From NCBI RefSeq assembly GCF_004143485.2, contig NZ_ML974130.1, positions 170,917 to 234,916 of the forward strand: 64,000 nucleotides of DNA, given 5' to 3'. Source of the DNA: Halorussus amylolyticus. Its GTDB lineage: Archaea > Halobacteriota > Halobacteria > Halobacteriales > Haladaptataceae. Positions 8,993-17,015 of the stretch are shown here, piece by piece (the stretch's first letter is position 1; every line of letters begins with the position of its first letter). Both the position numbers and the translations under genes were made by a program. The notes below the pieces were generated by a model. The model did not search any database. It saw nothing but the letters and a program-made list of their open reading frames with translations, and had not been told where the DNA came from.

Positions 8993-9183
8993 TCACGCCA
9001 GCGGCGTCCGCTCGACCACCTACCACGACCACCTTTTCCTGCACTCGCTCTCTCGCTTCGCTCGTTCGCTCGTTGGCAAAAGCTGGACCAAAAGCCGTCG
9101 CTCCTCCCGTTGGTCGTCGCTCGGCCGCTCGCTCACTGCGTTCGCTCGCAAAAGAATCAGGCCAGCGGCGTCCGCTCGACCAC
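8993..9183. mobile_element. Gene-end mini-element flanked by duplicated radical-SAM 3' end
   Basis: A 23-bp exact direct repeat (8997-9019 and 9161-9183) contains the last codons of the radical SAM gene. Including the stop codons it is 27 bp with one mismatch. Both copies translate on the minus strand as VVERTPLA-stop. The ~140 bp between them contains CCACCTTTTCCTG, CTTCGCTCGTTCGCTCG, AAAAGCTGGACCAAAAG and GGCCGCTCGCTCACTGCG, blocks that recur in the same order in the element at 22016-22304. Confidence 0.65.
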
Positions 9184-10149
9184 TTGCCCGTCGTAGGTCG
9201 GGTACTGCTCGACGATTTCGCCCGTCTCCACGTCGCCCTCCGCGACCATCTCTTCGAGGAGCCACCACGCGAGTTCGACGTGGTCGGACTTGACCGAGTA
9301 GAACTCCTCGGGGACGCCGAGTTTCCGGAGTCGCTGTTCGGTCTCCCACGTCTTGCCGTAGACGAGCGTGCCGTCGTCGGTCACTTCGTCGAACTCCCGG
9401 CGGATGTTCCGGGCCATCCGCTTCATCCGATTCCGGTGCTGTGCGGCGTCTTTGAAGACGGACGTGCAGAAGTACACCCGTTCGTGGTCGCCCATCGAAT
9501 CGAGAATCTCCTTCGACCCCTCGACCGCGCTCATGTGGCCGTCCTGGAGTTCGTAGCCCTTCTCCTGCATCCGCCGGAAGTTGCCGTCGCTCATCTCGAA
9601 CTCGTTGACGTTGCAGAACTCCGCCGCGCCCTCGTCCAGAAAGTCGAGGAACTCCTGTTCGGCCCGGATGCCCGGAATCTCGAACGCGGGGGTCAGGCCC
9701 TCCTCGCGGGCGATGTACAGAATCTCCTCCCACTCGGTGCCGTGCATCTCGCCCCACAGTTCGAGCGGCGGGTGGAACCGAATCTCGTCGAGTCCGGCCT
9801 CCGAGAGTCGGCGCATGTTCTCCCGGCCGCCCGTGATACCGGTGTAGAGGTGGGTGTGGTGGTCCTCGCCGAACTCGTCTTTGAGAAGCGAGAGGTATCG
9901 GCAGGTCTTCGCCATCGCCTCCTGGGGTTCACCGCCCGTGATGGAGGTTCCCAGCGCGTCCATGCGCTTGGCCTCGGTAATCACGTCCTCGTCGGACTCG
10001 ACCTTGCGCTCGTTTGCGTACACGTCAGTCACGTTCTTGCGGTTCTCGCCGAGCGGGCAGTAGAAGCAGTCCCGCTGGTCGCAGTAGCCGTAGACGAACA
10101 GCACCATCTTCCCCCCTTCGGCGCACTGTTCGCAGCCCTTCGAAATCAT
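9157..10149 (-). CDS. Radical SAM protein (pyruvate-formate-lyase-activase related)
   Basis: Iron-sulfur, S-adenosylmethionine-dependent radical enzyme of the archaeal group related to PFL activase (COG2108-like). The N-terminal cluster is C23-x4-C28-x2-C31 (YGYCDQRDCFYCPLGENRK), an offset from the usual Cx3Cx2C, with a further CEQC pair at residues 6-9. The SAM-binding GGE region is visible as SITGGEP. 330 aa with ATG start. The final eight codons are duplicated downstream at 8993-9019. Substrate unknown. Confidence 0.88.
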   Translation of the reverse strand: MISKGCEQCAEGGKMVLFVYGYCDQRDCFYCPLGENRKNVTDVYANERKVESDEDVITEAKRMDALGTSITGGEPQEAMAKTCRYLSLLKDEFGEDHHTHLYTGITGGRENMRRLSEAGLDEIRFHPPLELWGEMHGTEWEEILYIAREEGLTPAFEIPGIRAEQEFLDFLDEGAAEFCNVNEFEMSDGNFRRMQEKGYELQDGHMSAVEGSKEILDSMGDHERVYFCTSVFKDAAQHRNRMKRMARNIRREFDEVTDDGTLVYGKTWETEQRLRKLGVPEEFYSVKSDHVELAWWLLEEMVAEGDVETGEIVEQYPTYDGQVVERTPLA

Positions 10150-10289
10150 TCGTTACGCGTTCTACCCTCTCACGCTTCAAAAAGCGCACGGAACGATTTC
10201 GACGTTCACTTCTTTCTTTCCGGCGTAAGCCACTCCGTTCAACGACTCAAAATCAAATTTTATACTATTAGATTATCAAGGTGGGGATA

Positions 10290-11036
10290 ATGAGTCTAAA
10301 ATCTGGAGTATTGTCTCTATTCCTCGGAGCTATTGTTTCGGTTCTGTTCAGACTTCTCGGTGTCTTCGACACAGTACGATACGCGTACGCTGATACCGAC
10401 CGCACACTTGAGGCAACTCTCGATTTTTGGAGACCTGTCTTCATCTCGACTATCGTTCTTTTTGTGCTGATTTACGTCGCCGTGTATCTCACACCCACCG
10501 GTAAGCCTGACACAGAAGACGAGGACAAACTGCGAAAATTCGATACGATGGACTACACATTGCAGGACGCGGATGTCCTCTCTACGGCGCTCGCTCAACT
10601 ACAGTTCGTTCTCGACAATCAGTTAGAAACGTTGGCAGACATCGACGACAAAGCCCTTCGGACCGTTCGAGTTCAGGTCATCCTTCTCGGTGTAATCGCT
10701 TCCGCTGCACAAATCACGTCGCGTCCAATTCCCGTGAACATCTGGATGAAGGCCGGTGGAGTCCTGGTAATCGGGTCAGTAATTGCGGGCATATTCACTT
10801 ACACTGTTTCTGACGGTCGGGCGGGACCACGACCCGAAGATGTCTCTCGTATTTTGGCAACCCACGGTTCGAAGTCTGCTATCTATCTCCGATTGCTGGA
10901 GAAACGTCGAGCGGCAATCTCCGAAAATAGAGCCATTCTGCAGGACAACGGGCGGTACATCTTTTATACACAACTGCTGTTAGTTCTCGGAGTCCTTTTC
11001 GGTGCTGTCGGCGTTTTGCTTGCGATGAGAGCGTAG
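10290..11036 (+). CDS. Multi-span membrane protein of lower GC content
   Basis: Not assigned to a known function. 248 aa from ATG 10290, which has a GGTGG ribosome site seven bases upstream; an in-frame GTG at 10281 is less likely. Hydrophobic helices lie at about residues 5-22, 50-68, 128-145, 153-172 and 224-246, with a polar helical segment (LLEKRRAAISENRAI) before the last. Base composition is visibly more AT-rich than the neighbours, and TTTTATACTATTAG precedes it. This suggests acquisition from another replicon. A two-helix-plus-soluble-segment effector is conceivable but unproven. Confidence 0.72.
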   Translation: MSLKSGVLSLFLGAIVSVLFRLLGVFDTVRYAYADTDRTLEATLDFWRPVFISTIVLFVLIYVAVYLTPTGKPDTEDEDKLRKFDTMDYTLQDADVLSTALAQLQFVLDNQLETLADIDDKALRTVRVQVILLGVIASAAQITSRPIPVNIWMKAGGVLVIGSVIAGIFTYTVSDGRAGPRPEDVSRILATHGSKSAIYLRLLEKRRAAISENRAILQDNGRYIFYTQLLLVLGVLFGAVGVLLAMRA

Positions 11037-11091
11037 CGACGGTTGCCAAACAATTATGTGTACCCTGACCGAATTTGCGCGTACCAGACCA

Positions 11092-11190
11092 ATGTCCGAA
11101 CGCCTCTACAAGGGACCGAAGTGGCTGAGCCGACACTTCACCCGCCACGGACGAAAAGAATCGCGTGAGTCGTCTGAAGACGACGAGTAA
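11092..11190 (+). CDS. Short hypothetical protein (32 aa)
   Basis: The ORF MSERLYKGPKWLSRHFTRHG then an acidic KESRESSEDDE tail. A basic amphipathic head plus acidic tail with haloarchaeal codon use suggests a real microprotein, but 32 codons is weak support. An AT-rich CAATTATG lies about 35 bases upstream as a possible TATA box. Function unknown. Confidence 0.42.
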   Translation: MSERLYKGPKWLSRHFTRHGRKESRESSEDDE

Positions 11191-11323
11191 CACTCCCGGT
11201 ACTCCCTCGCTCTCCGAACATCACTTGTATTTCTCCCGGACCGCAGTCACTCGACTCAGCCCGATTCCGACCTCCTCCGGGCGTCCCGAAAGAAGTTAAA
11301 CCCCCGACCCGTACCCCCGGCCA

Positions 11324-12418
11324 ATGCTGCTGGTCCTCTGCGTGGACCTCGACGACGACCTCGGTCGGAAGACGGCGTTCGACACCCCCGTGGTCGGTCG
11401 CGACAACGTCGAGGAGGCCGCGGTGGCGCTCGCGACCGCAGACCCCGAGGACAGCGACGTGAACGTGCTGTTCGAGGGCGTCCACCTCGCCGACCGCATC
11501 GACGACGAGGCGGTCGAAGTCGCGGTCGTCACCGGTCTCGAAGGGAGCGACATCGCCGCGAACCGAGCGGTCGGCGAGGAGGTGGACGAGGTGCTCGCCA
11601 GCCTCTCGACCAGCGAGGAGATTCGCGCGATTATCGTGACCGACGGCGCACAGGACGAGAGCGTCATCCCAGTCATTCGGTCGCGGGTGCCGATTGACGG
11701 CGTTCGCCGGGTGGTCGTCCGGCAGGCACAGGACCTCGAATCGATGTACTACACGATGAAGCAGGTGCTCGACGACCCCGAGACTCGCGGGACCATCCTC
11801 GTCCCGCTCGGTATCCTGCTGCTCATCTACCCGATGGCGGTCATCTCGGATTGGGCCGGCCTTCCCGGCGCGGCGGTGTTCGGGTTCACCTCCGGACTCC
11901 TCGGCCTGTACGTCCTCGGTCGGGGATTGGGCGTCGAGCGCCTGCTCGACCGGTCGGCAGAGAAAGTGCGAAACGGTCTCTACGCGGGCCGGGTGACGCT
12001 CATCACCTACGTCGTCGCGACGGCCCTGCTGGTCATCGGCGGGGTTCGGGGCGTCGCGATGCTGGAGACGGTCCAGGCAGATATGGGCGACCCGGTAGGT
12101 CCCCTGCAAGTGCTGGCGGCGCTCGTCTACGGAGCCGTGACGTGGTTCACCGCCGCGGGCATCACGACTAGCCTCGGTCAGATTACCGACGAGTATCTCG
12201 CCGACCGCTTCCGGTGGCGCTACCTGAACGCGCCGTTCTACGTCCTCGCAATCGCGGTCGTCCTCCACGCCGTCAGCGCCTACTTCATCGGACGCGGAAC
12301 GCTGACGTATCTCGCCGCGATGCTCACGGCCGGGACGCTGCTCGGACTCACCAGCACGCTCACCTTCGCGATTGCGGAGTCCCGGAAGTCTCGACAGGCA
12401 GAACAGGTCGGCCAGTGA
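11324..12418 (+). CDS. DUF373 family membrane protein
   Basis: 364 aa. The N-terminal ~140 residues form a soluble alpha/beta domain beginning LLVLCVDLDDDLGRKT, with conserved VTGLEGSD and IIVTDGAQDE segments typical of the archaeal DUF373 family. The C-terminal half holds about six hydrophobic helices (for example GTILVPLGILLLIYPMAVI and YLAAMLTAGTLLGLTSTL). The family is restricted to archaea and its biochemical role is unknown. It converges on the prenyl synthase gene 43 bases downstream. Confidence 0.88.
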   Translation: MLLVLCVDLDDDLGRKTAFDTPVVGRDNVEEAAVALATADPEDSDVNVLFEGVHLADRIDDEAVEVAVVTGLEGSDIAANRAVGEEVDEVLASLSTSEEIRAIIVTDGAQDESVIPVIRSRVPIDGVRRVVVRQAQDLESMYYTMKQVLDDPETRGTILVPLGILLLIYPMAVISDWAGLPGAAVFGFTSGLLGLYVLGRGLGVERLLDRSAEKVRNGLYAGRVTLITYVVATALLVIGGVRGVAMLETVQADMGDPVGPLQVLAALVYGAVTWFTAAGITTSLGQITDEYLADRFRWRYLNAPFYVLAIAVVLHAVSAYFIGRGTLTYLAAMLTAGTLLGLTSTLTFAIAESRKSRQAEQVGQ

Positions 12419-12461
12419 GTCCCCGAAATCGGCCAATTGACGCTTCGACGAACTCGTCCGG

Positions 12462-13304
12462 CTAGTGCGTCCGATTCACGACGAACGCCGCGAGGTCTTC
12501 GAGGTAGTCGGTCGCGGTCGAGTCGGGCGTTCCCGCGCGCTCCAGCGCCGCGAGCGCCGCTTCGGACTCCTCGCGAGCCAGTTCGTCGGCCTCCTCGGCG
12601 TCAAGTTCAGTCACTCGCACAATGGAGGGTCGGCCCATCTCGGCGTCGTGGCCGGTCGGCTTGCCGAGGTCGTCGGCGTCGGCGGTCGCGTCGAGCACGT
12701 CGTCGCGAATCTGGAACGCGATGCCCACCTTCTCGGCGTACTCGCCGAACGCCTCGACCGTCGTGGGGTCGGCGTCGGCCGCGAGCGCGCCCAGTTCCGC
12801 GGCCGCGCGGAACAGCGCGCCGGTCTTCCGACGCGCCAGTTCCATGTACTCCGCCTCGTTCGTCGGCCGGGCGACCAACTCCGTCGCCTCGCCCTCGCCG
12901 AGTTCGACCATCGCGTCGGCCACGGTCTCCATCGCGCGCGGGTCGGGCGAGAACAGTTCGAACGCCTCGCCGAGCAGGCCGTCGCTCGCGATGATTGCGG
13001 AACTGTGTCCGAACTCGGCCCACGCGCTCGCGTTCCCGCGTCGCACGTCCGACCTGTCGATGATGTCGTCGACGACTAGCGACGCGTCGTGGACGAGTTC
13101 GACGCCCACCGCGAAATCCACGGCGTCCTCGGCGCTCCCTCCGGCGGCCTCGCACGCCAGCACCGTCACGGTCGGGCGAACCCGCTTGCCCCCCGACAGC
13201 GCGACGTGCCGAACTTCGTCCGCGAGTTCGGTGGGTTCAACCCGGTCGAGGACCGCTTCGAGGCGGTCCTCGACCAGCGCCCGCCGGGACTCGGCGTATT
13301 CCAT
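12462..13304 (-). CDS. Polyprenyl (geranylgeranyl-type) diphosphate synthase
   Basis: Trans-prenyltransferase that elongates allylic diphosphates with isopentenyl diphosphate, for archaeal lipids or the menaquinone side chain. The GGKRVRP substrate-binding motif is at 38-44, the first aspartate-rich motif DDIID at 79-83, and the second motif RDDVLDATAD from residue 200. At 280 aa it is shorter than many GGPP synthases, with the C-terminus ending soon after the second motif region. ATG start. Product chain length cannot be fixed by eye. Confidence 0.92.
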   Translation of the reverse strand: MEYAESRRALVEDRLEAVLDRVEPTELADEVRHVALSGGKRVRPTVTVLACEAAGGSAEDAVDFAVGVELVHDASLVVDDIIDRSDVRRGNASAWAEFGHSSAIIASDGLLGEAFELFSPDPRAMETVADAMVELGEGEATELVARPTNEAEYMELARRKTGALFRAAAELGALAADADPTTVEAFGEYAEKVGIAFQIRDDVLDATADADDLGKPTGHDAEMGRPSIVRVTELDAEEADELAREESEAALAALERAGTPDSTATDYLEDLAAFVVNRTH

Positions 13305-13437
13305 TGCTCGGGATTGAGGGCCGGTCGGAAAAGTAGGTGACGATACGTCGGAACCGACGGGGCTCGACGCCCGTAGCTAAAACCCGGAGTTAAGCTAACG
13401 TGACATCTTTTTGGCAGTGGCTCGTCTCTCGACCCGT

Positions 13438-13521
13438 ATGTCCCCGACTATCGCGACTGGAGACATCGTATCGTTTCCCTCCATCCACCGAAACCGGTTC
13501 CCGAGAGAGGTGAGGCGCTGA
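13438..13521 (+). CDS. Possible 27-codon leader ORF coupled to the surface-protein gene
   Basis: ATG at 13438 opens a 27-codon frame (MSPTIATGDIVSFPSI...) whose TGA stop overlaps the downstream ATG at 13521 by one base (TGATG). Such overlap allows translational coupling. The upstream gap has TTTTTGGC but no obvious second gene. The peptide is not recognisably conserved, so it may be chance. Confidence 0.3.
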   Translation: MSPTIATGDIVSFPSIHRNRFPREVRR

Positions 13522-14792
13522 TGGCCTTGTGCAGGACGCTGACGGTCGCGGCGTTCGCCGTCCTCCTGGCGAGCGCACCCGCGCTGGGCGTCGTCGGTGC
13601 CGACGCGGCCACGGCCGATTCGGACGACACCACTATCGGTCCCGACGGCTACGACCCCGTTCTGTCCCCCGAACCGAACCAGACGATTCACGGCGAGACC
13701 GACGTAGCGCCCGGCACCGAACTCAAAGTCCAGATGGAAGGCGATTCGAACTTCATGTCTACGACCACGACTGTCTCCGAGCAGGGCACGTTCGAGGCCA
13801 CCTTCGACCTCAGCGGCGTGTCTCCCGGCACGGAACTCGAGGTCTCCGTAATCGACGACGAGACGGAGCTCTTGAGGACCTCCGCGTCGGTGGAGTGTTT
13901 GCGCGGGTGCGAGAACGAGTCCGGGGATTCGGACGCGGACGACGCTTCGCTAGTGGATTCTGTCACGGAAGTCTCACAGAACCGGACGGCGTCCATCGAC
14001 GTCCGATTCGGTGACGCCGAGACGCTCGCCGTCTCGGTTGGCGGCCCGAGTTCCAACTACGTCGTGAACGGAACGATACGGGACACCGACGGCGACGGGC
14101 GCGCGACGGTGCTGTTCCACACCGACCGGGCGGGAACCGACGAACCGACTCTCGGCGTCGAAGACGGTGACGAGGAGCGGACGGTCGAAGCCACCGACGA
14201 AACCTCGCTCGACGACCCGCTCGCAATCGGAGCGTACGACGTGCGGCTCTACCGGGGTTCGAACACCTCCGCCGACCTCGCCGAGAAGGGTAAGCTCGTC
14301 GTCTACGAGGCCGAGACGGACGAGTCCTCGGAGGACGTCTCCCAGAAGGGGACCCGCGTCGGTCCCGCCGACGGAGAACTGGTCCTCGACCCCGAACCGA
14401 ACCAGACGATTCGGGGCGAGACCGACGTAATGCCCGGCACGGACCTCACTGTCAACGTCGAATCCGAACAGGACTACTGGTCGACAACGGTGACAGTCAC
14501 CGACCGGGGGACGTTCGAGGCGACCTTCGACATGAGCAACGTTCCGGGCCAACGGTTGGACGTTCAGGTCACCCAGGGGGGAACCGAACTGTGGTCTGGC
14601 ACCGGGCGAGTCGCCTGCGCCGACTGCGTGAGGGGGACGACTCTCGACGAGCGGACGAACGCCACCGACGCAAACGTCTCCGACTCCACCGAGTCAGAGA
14701 ACCGGCTCGTCAGCGGCCTCGGCACCATCGCGCTCGGAGGCGTCCTCGCCGTCGTCGGCATCGCCGTCCTGCTCGGCCTGTTCCGGTACTGA
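13521..14792 (+). CDS. Secreted, membrane-anchored surface protein with repeated beta domain
   Basis: 423 aa. A Sec-type signal peptide covers residues 1-28 (LTVAAFAVLLASAPALGVVG). Two copies of the same domain begin at about residues 50 and 286: PEPNQTIHGETDVAPGT and PEPNQTIRGETDVMPGT, each followed by a TVS/TVT..GTFEATFD block. This matches the beta-sandwich found in haloarchaeal surface glycoproteins (BGTF-like). A C-terminal helix (TIALGGVLAVVGIAVLLGLF) anchors it. CxxC-type cysteine pairs (CLRGC, CADC) follow each repeat. The start ATG has GAGGTGAGG upstream. Several NxT/S sites could be N-glycosylated. Confidence 0.82.
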   Translation: MALCRTLTVAAFAVLLASAPALGVVGADAATADSDDTTIGPDGYDPVLSPEPNQTIHGETDVAPGTELKVQMEGDSNFMSTTTTVSEQGTFEATFDLSGVSPGTELEVSVIDDETELLRTSASVECLRGCENESGDSDADDASLVDSVTEVSQNRTASIDVRFGDAETLAVSVGGPSSNYVVNGTIRDTDGDGRATVLFHTDRAGTDEPTLGVEDGDEERTVEATDETSLDDPLAIGAYDVRLYRGSNTSADLAEKGKLVVYEAETDESSEDVSQKGTRVGPADGELVLDPEPNQTIRGETDVMPGTDLTVNVESEQDYWSTTVTVTDRGTFEATFDMSNVPGQRLDVQVTQGGTELWSGTGRVACADCVRGTTLDERTNATDANVSDSTESENRLVSGLGTIALGGVLAVVGIAVLLGLFRY

Positions 14793-14823
14793 ACGCGCAC
14801 CGTCCGGGACCGCCCGGACCTCC

Positions 14824-15438
14824 TTATCGCTCGGTCGCGAGCGCGACGACGGCGACGACAAGGAGACAACCACAGAAGAAGACCACGCCCGGTTCGGCAA
14901 GGTCGAACACGAGCCACGCCAGCGCCTCCCGAGCGGGCTCGGCGTCCGCTCCCGGGCTGGCCGGACCGACCGTATCGGTTCGGCCGATGGCCGGACTGGC
15001 GAGTCGCTCGGCACCACGCTGAACCAGCAGACTCGCCGCGGCGAGGATACCGAGTCCGCCGACCACGTCGGCCAGCGACCGCTGGACCTGCGGTCGGATT
15101 TCACCGTCACCCACTAGCACGAGCGGGTCGGTTGCGGGCGCGTAGACCGTCATCTCGTTACCCTTCTCCGAGTAGCGAGTATCGACCGGCGCTATCAGTT
15201 CCGCTTCCTCCAGCGTCGAGAGGTGATAGTGGATGTTCTGGACCGACGTATCGATGCGGTCGGCGATTTCGGACGGCGTGCCGGGCGACTCGAACAGGGT
15301 TCGGTACACCTCCCGGCGGGTCTCAGGACTGAGCGCGTCGAGGACGGCGTCGGTCTCGGCGTTCCCGACGTCGAGTACCCGGAGCTGTTCGTTTCCGCGG
15401 ACGGTCCGGTCCTGTAGACGGTCGATGAGCCCCGACAT
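14824..15438 (-). CDS. Winged-helix transcription regulator with membrane helices
   Basis: 204 aa. An ArsR-like winged helix-turn-helix covers about residues 30-105 (LSPETRREVYRTLFESPGTP, SEIADRIDTSVQNIHYHLST). Two hydrophobic helices follow near residues 125-143 and 175-200. The architecture matches haloarchaeal membrane-bound HTH regulators. I chose ATG 15438 (MSGLIDRLQ) over an upstream TTG because the extension is short and TTG starts are rare here. It lies 63 bases downstream of the subtilase gene in the same direction, so the two could be cotranscribed. Its signal is unknown. Confidence 0.82.
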   Translation of the reverse strand: MSGLIDRLQDRTVRGNEQLRVLDVGNAETDAVLDALSPETRREVYRTLFESPGTPSEIADRIDTSVQNIHYHLSTLEEAELIAPVDTRYSEKGNEMTVYAPATDPLVLVGDGEIRPQVQRSLADVVGGLGILAAASLLVQRGAERLASPAIGRTDTVGPASPGADAEPAREALAWLVFDLAEPGVVFFCGCLLVVAVVALATER

Positions 15439-15501
15439 GGTTCTCTCGTTGTCACCTTCGGACAAGCGCCACTAAGTCCTGTCCATAGCTTAAATCCCGG
15501 T

Positions 15502-16785
15502 TTAATCGGTCGCATTTCGCGCCACTCCGAGCGCCCGGTCGGGCGCGATGCGGCCGTGGCCCGCAACTGGGTCGGTGCCGTCCTCCCCGAGGTCCCGCGC
15601 GCTCCGTTCGAGGCGACGCTCGACTCCCTCGGGCGAGAGCCCCGGTTGAACGTCGAGGACGAGTGCGGCGACTCCGCCCGCGTAGGCCGCCGCGGCGGAC
15701 GACCCCGTGAATCCGTCGGGGGCGACGGCGGGCCGGTTCGGTGCGACGACGTCGACGCCGTTTCGCCCGTCGGGCGTGGGGCCGCGGGAACTGAACGACT
15801 CGGCGCGGCCGGTTCGCTCGTCGTACGCGCCGACCGTGAACACCTCGGGCGCGCTCGCGGGGGCGACCACGCTCCCGTTGGGAACGACGTACTGGAGGTC
15901 GTGAGTCGGTGACGTCAGTTCGAGTCGGGTTCCGGTCGACTCGTTCGGCCCGCGAACGACGACGAAGTAGGTACCCGACTCGACGCTGGCGACGATGCGC
16001 TCGTTCGCCACCCCGTCGTCGGCGTACGGGAGCGACCGGGCGACCAGCCTGCTCTCGGTCCCGTCGGTCCAGTAGAGTTCCGCGGTAAAGTCCCGCCCGA
16101 CGCCGTCGTCGTCCCACGACAGCCAGACGGTCACCTCACGCCGGTCGCCCCTGAGGTAGTTGCGCGCGCTCTTCCCGAACGCGAGCGTGCCGTTCTCGAC
16201 GTTCCGATACGGACCTACCCAGTGACCGCGAGCGACGTTCCCAGCGGGCGAGACGAACACGACTCCCTCACGGGTGGCGTCCGCGGCGACTCTCGCCACC
16301 GACGAACTTCCGTCGCCGGGTTTGCCGTAGAACGATACCGGTGCGACCACGACGTCGACTTCCTCGGCGACGAGCCACTCGACTGCGCGTCGGTAGCCGT
16401 CCGAGGAGTCGAACGTCGCGACGTGGATGTCGGCGTCAGGCGCGACCCGGGCGACGGTCTCGGCCGCGGCCGTCCCGTGGGCGTTGTGACCGCCGTTCTG
16501 GACGTTCTCGCTCCCGTCGAACGCTCTGGCTTCGGTGACCCGGCCGTCGAGCGCGTCGGTCGAGGTGTCGAACCCCGTCACGTCCACGACGCCGACGGTC
16601 ACGTTTTCGCCGGTGGCGCCCGCGGCGTGGAGTCTCGACACGTCGGGACCGACTCCGTGGACGCCGTCGGGTGCCGACGACGGACTGCCGACCGACAGCG
16701 ACGTAGCGAGGAGGCCGATGCCCGCGGCGAGGGCGAACACCCCCACCGCGACCACCGTCAGCGTAGTCCGCGTTCCGTCGTCCAT
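15502..16785 (-). CDS. Subtilisin-like (S8) serine protease, membrane-anchored
   Basis: 427 aa from ATG 16785. An N-terminal helix (TLTVVAVGVFALAAGIGLLA) is a signal or anchor. The catalytic triad is visible: Asp in VGVVDVTGFD, His in NAHGTAAAE, Ser in GFTGSSAAAAYAGG. The usual GTSxAAP around the serine reads GSSAAAA. The oxyanion region is the APVSFYG stretch. The open frame could extend upstream through MWEAGHDRG..., but those codons fall in the poly-G/C patch and are not credible. Probably an extracellular protease; substrate unknown. Confidence 0.88.
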   Translation of the reverse strand: MDDGTRTTLTVVAVGVFALAAGIGLLATSLSVGSPSSAPDGVHGVGPDVSRLHAAGATGENVTVGVVDVTGFDTSTDALDGRVTEARAFDGSENVQNGGHNAHGTAAAETVARVAPDADIHVATFDSSDGYRRAVEWLVAEEVDVVVAPVSFYGKPGDGSSSVARVAADATREGVVFVSPAGNVARGHWVGPYRNVENGTLAFGKSARNYLRGDRREVTVWLSWDDDGVGRDFTAELYWTDGTESRLVARSLPYADDGVANERIVASVESGTYFVVVRGPNESTGTRLELTSPTHDLQYVVPNGSVVAPASAPEVFTVGAYDERTGRAESFSSRGPTPDGRNGVDVVAPNRPAVAPDGFTGSSAAAAYAGGVAALVLDVQPGLSPEGVERRLERSARDLGEDGTDPVAGHGRIAPDRALGVARNATD

Positions 16786-16870
16786 CCTGGGGGGGGGGGC
16801 CCCCCTGTCGTGTCCGGCTTCCCACACCCGCGGGGGGTCTGGGGCCGGGGGGGGGCGCGCGCCCCCGCCG
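16786..16870. other. Poly-G/C patch upstream of the subtilase gene
   Basis: There is a run of 11 G then 6 C at 16789-16805, and a second run of 9 G at 16847-16855 followed by CGCGCGCCCCC. It abuts the subtilase start codon and replaces its expected promoter. It resembles the patches at 2721 and 47279 and is probably a sequencing or assembly artefact. Confidence 0.7.
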
Positions 16871-17015
16871 CGCGCCCGCCTCTCACGCTCGTTCGCACCG
16901 GAAGACTCACTTCGCTCCCGCAGACCTCGCTCACGTAAAAAGTGGCATCGTCAGAGGCGACTCTGACGGGTCTCCGTTCGCTTCGCTCACGAAGAAATCA
17001 AAAACCGCGAGGATT

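Noticed and set aside
16786-16827. Longer subtilase N-terminus starting at 16827
   Set aside because: The extra 14 codons (MWEAGHDRGAPPPR) come from the G/C patch and precede a normal signal-anchor start.
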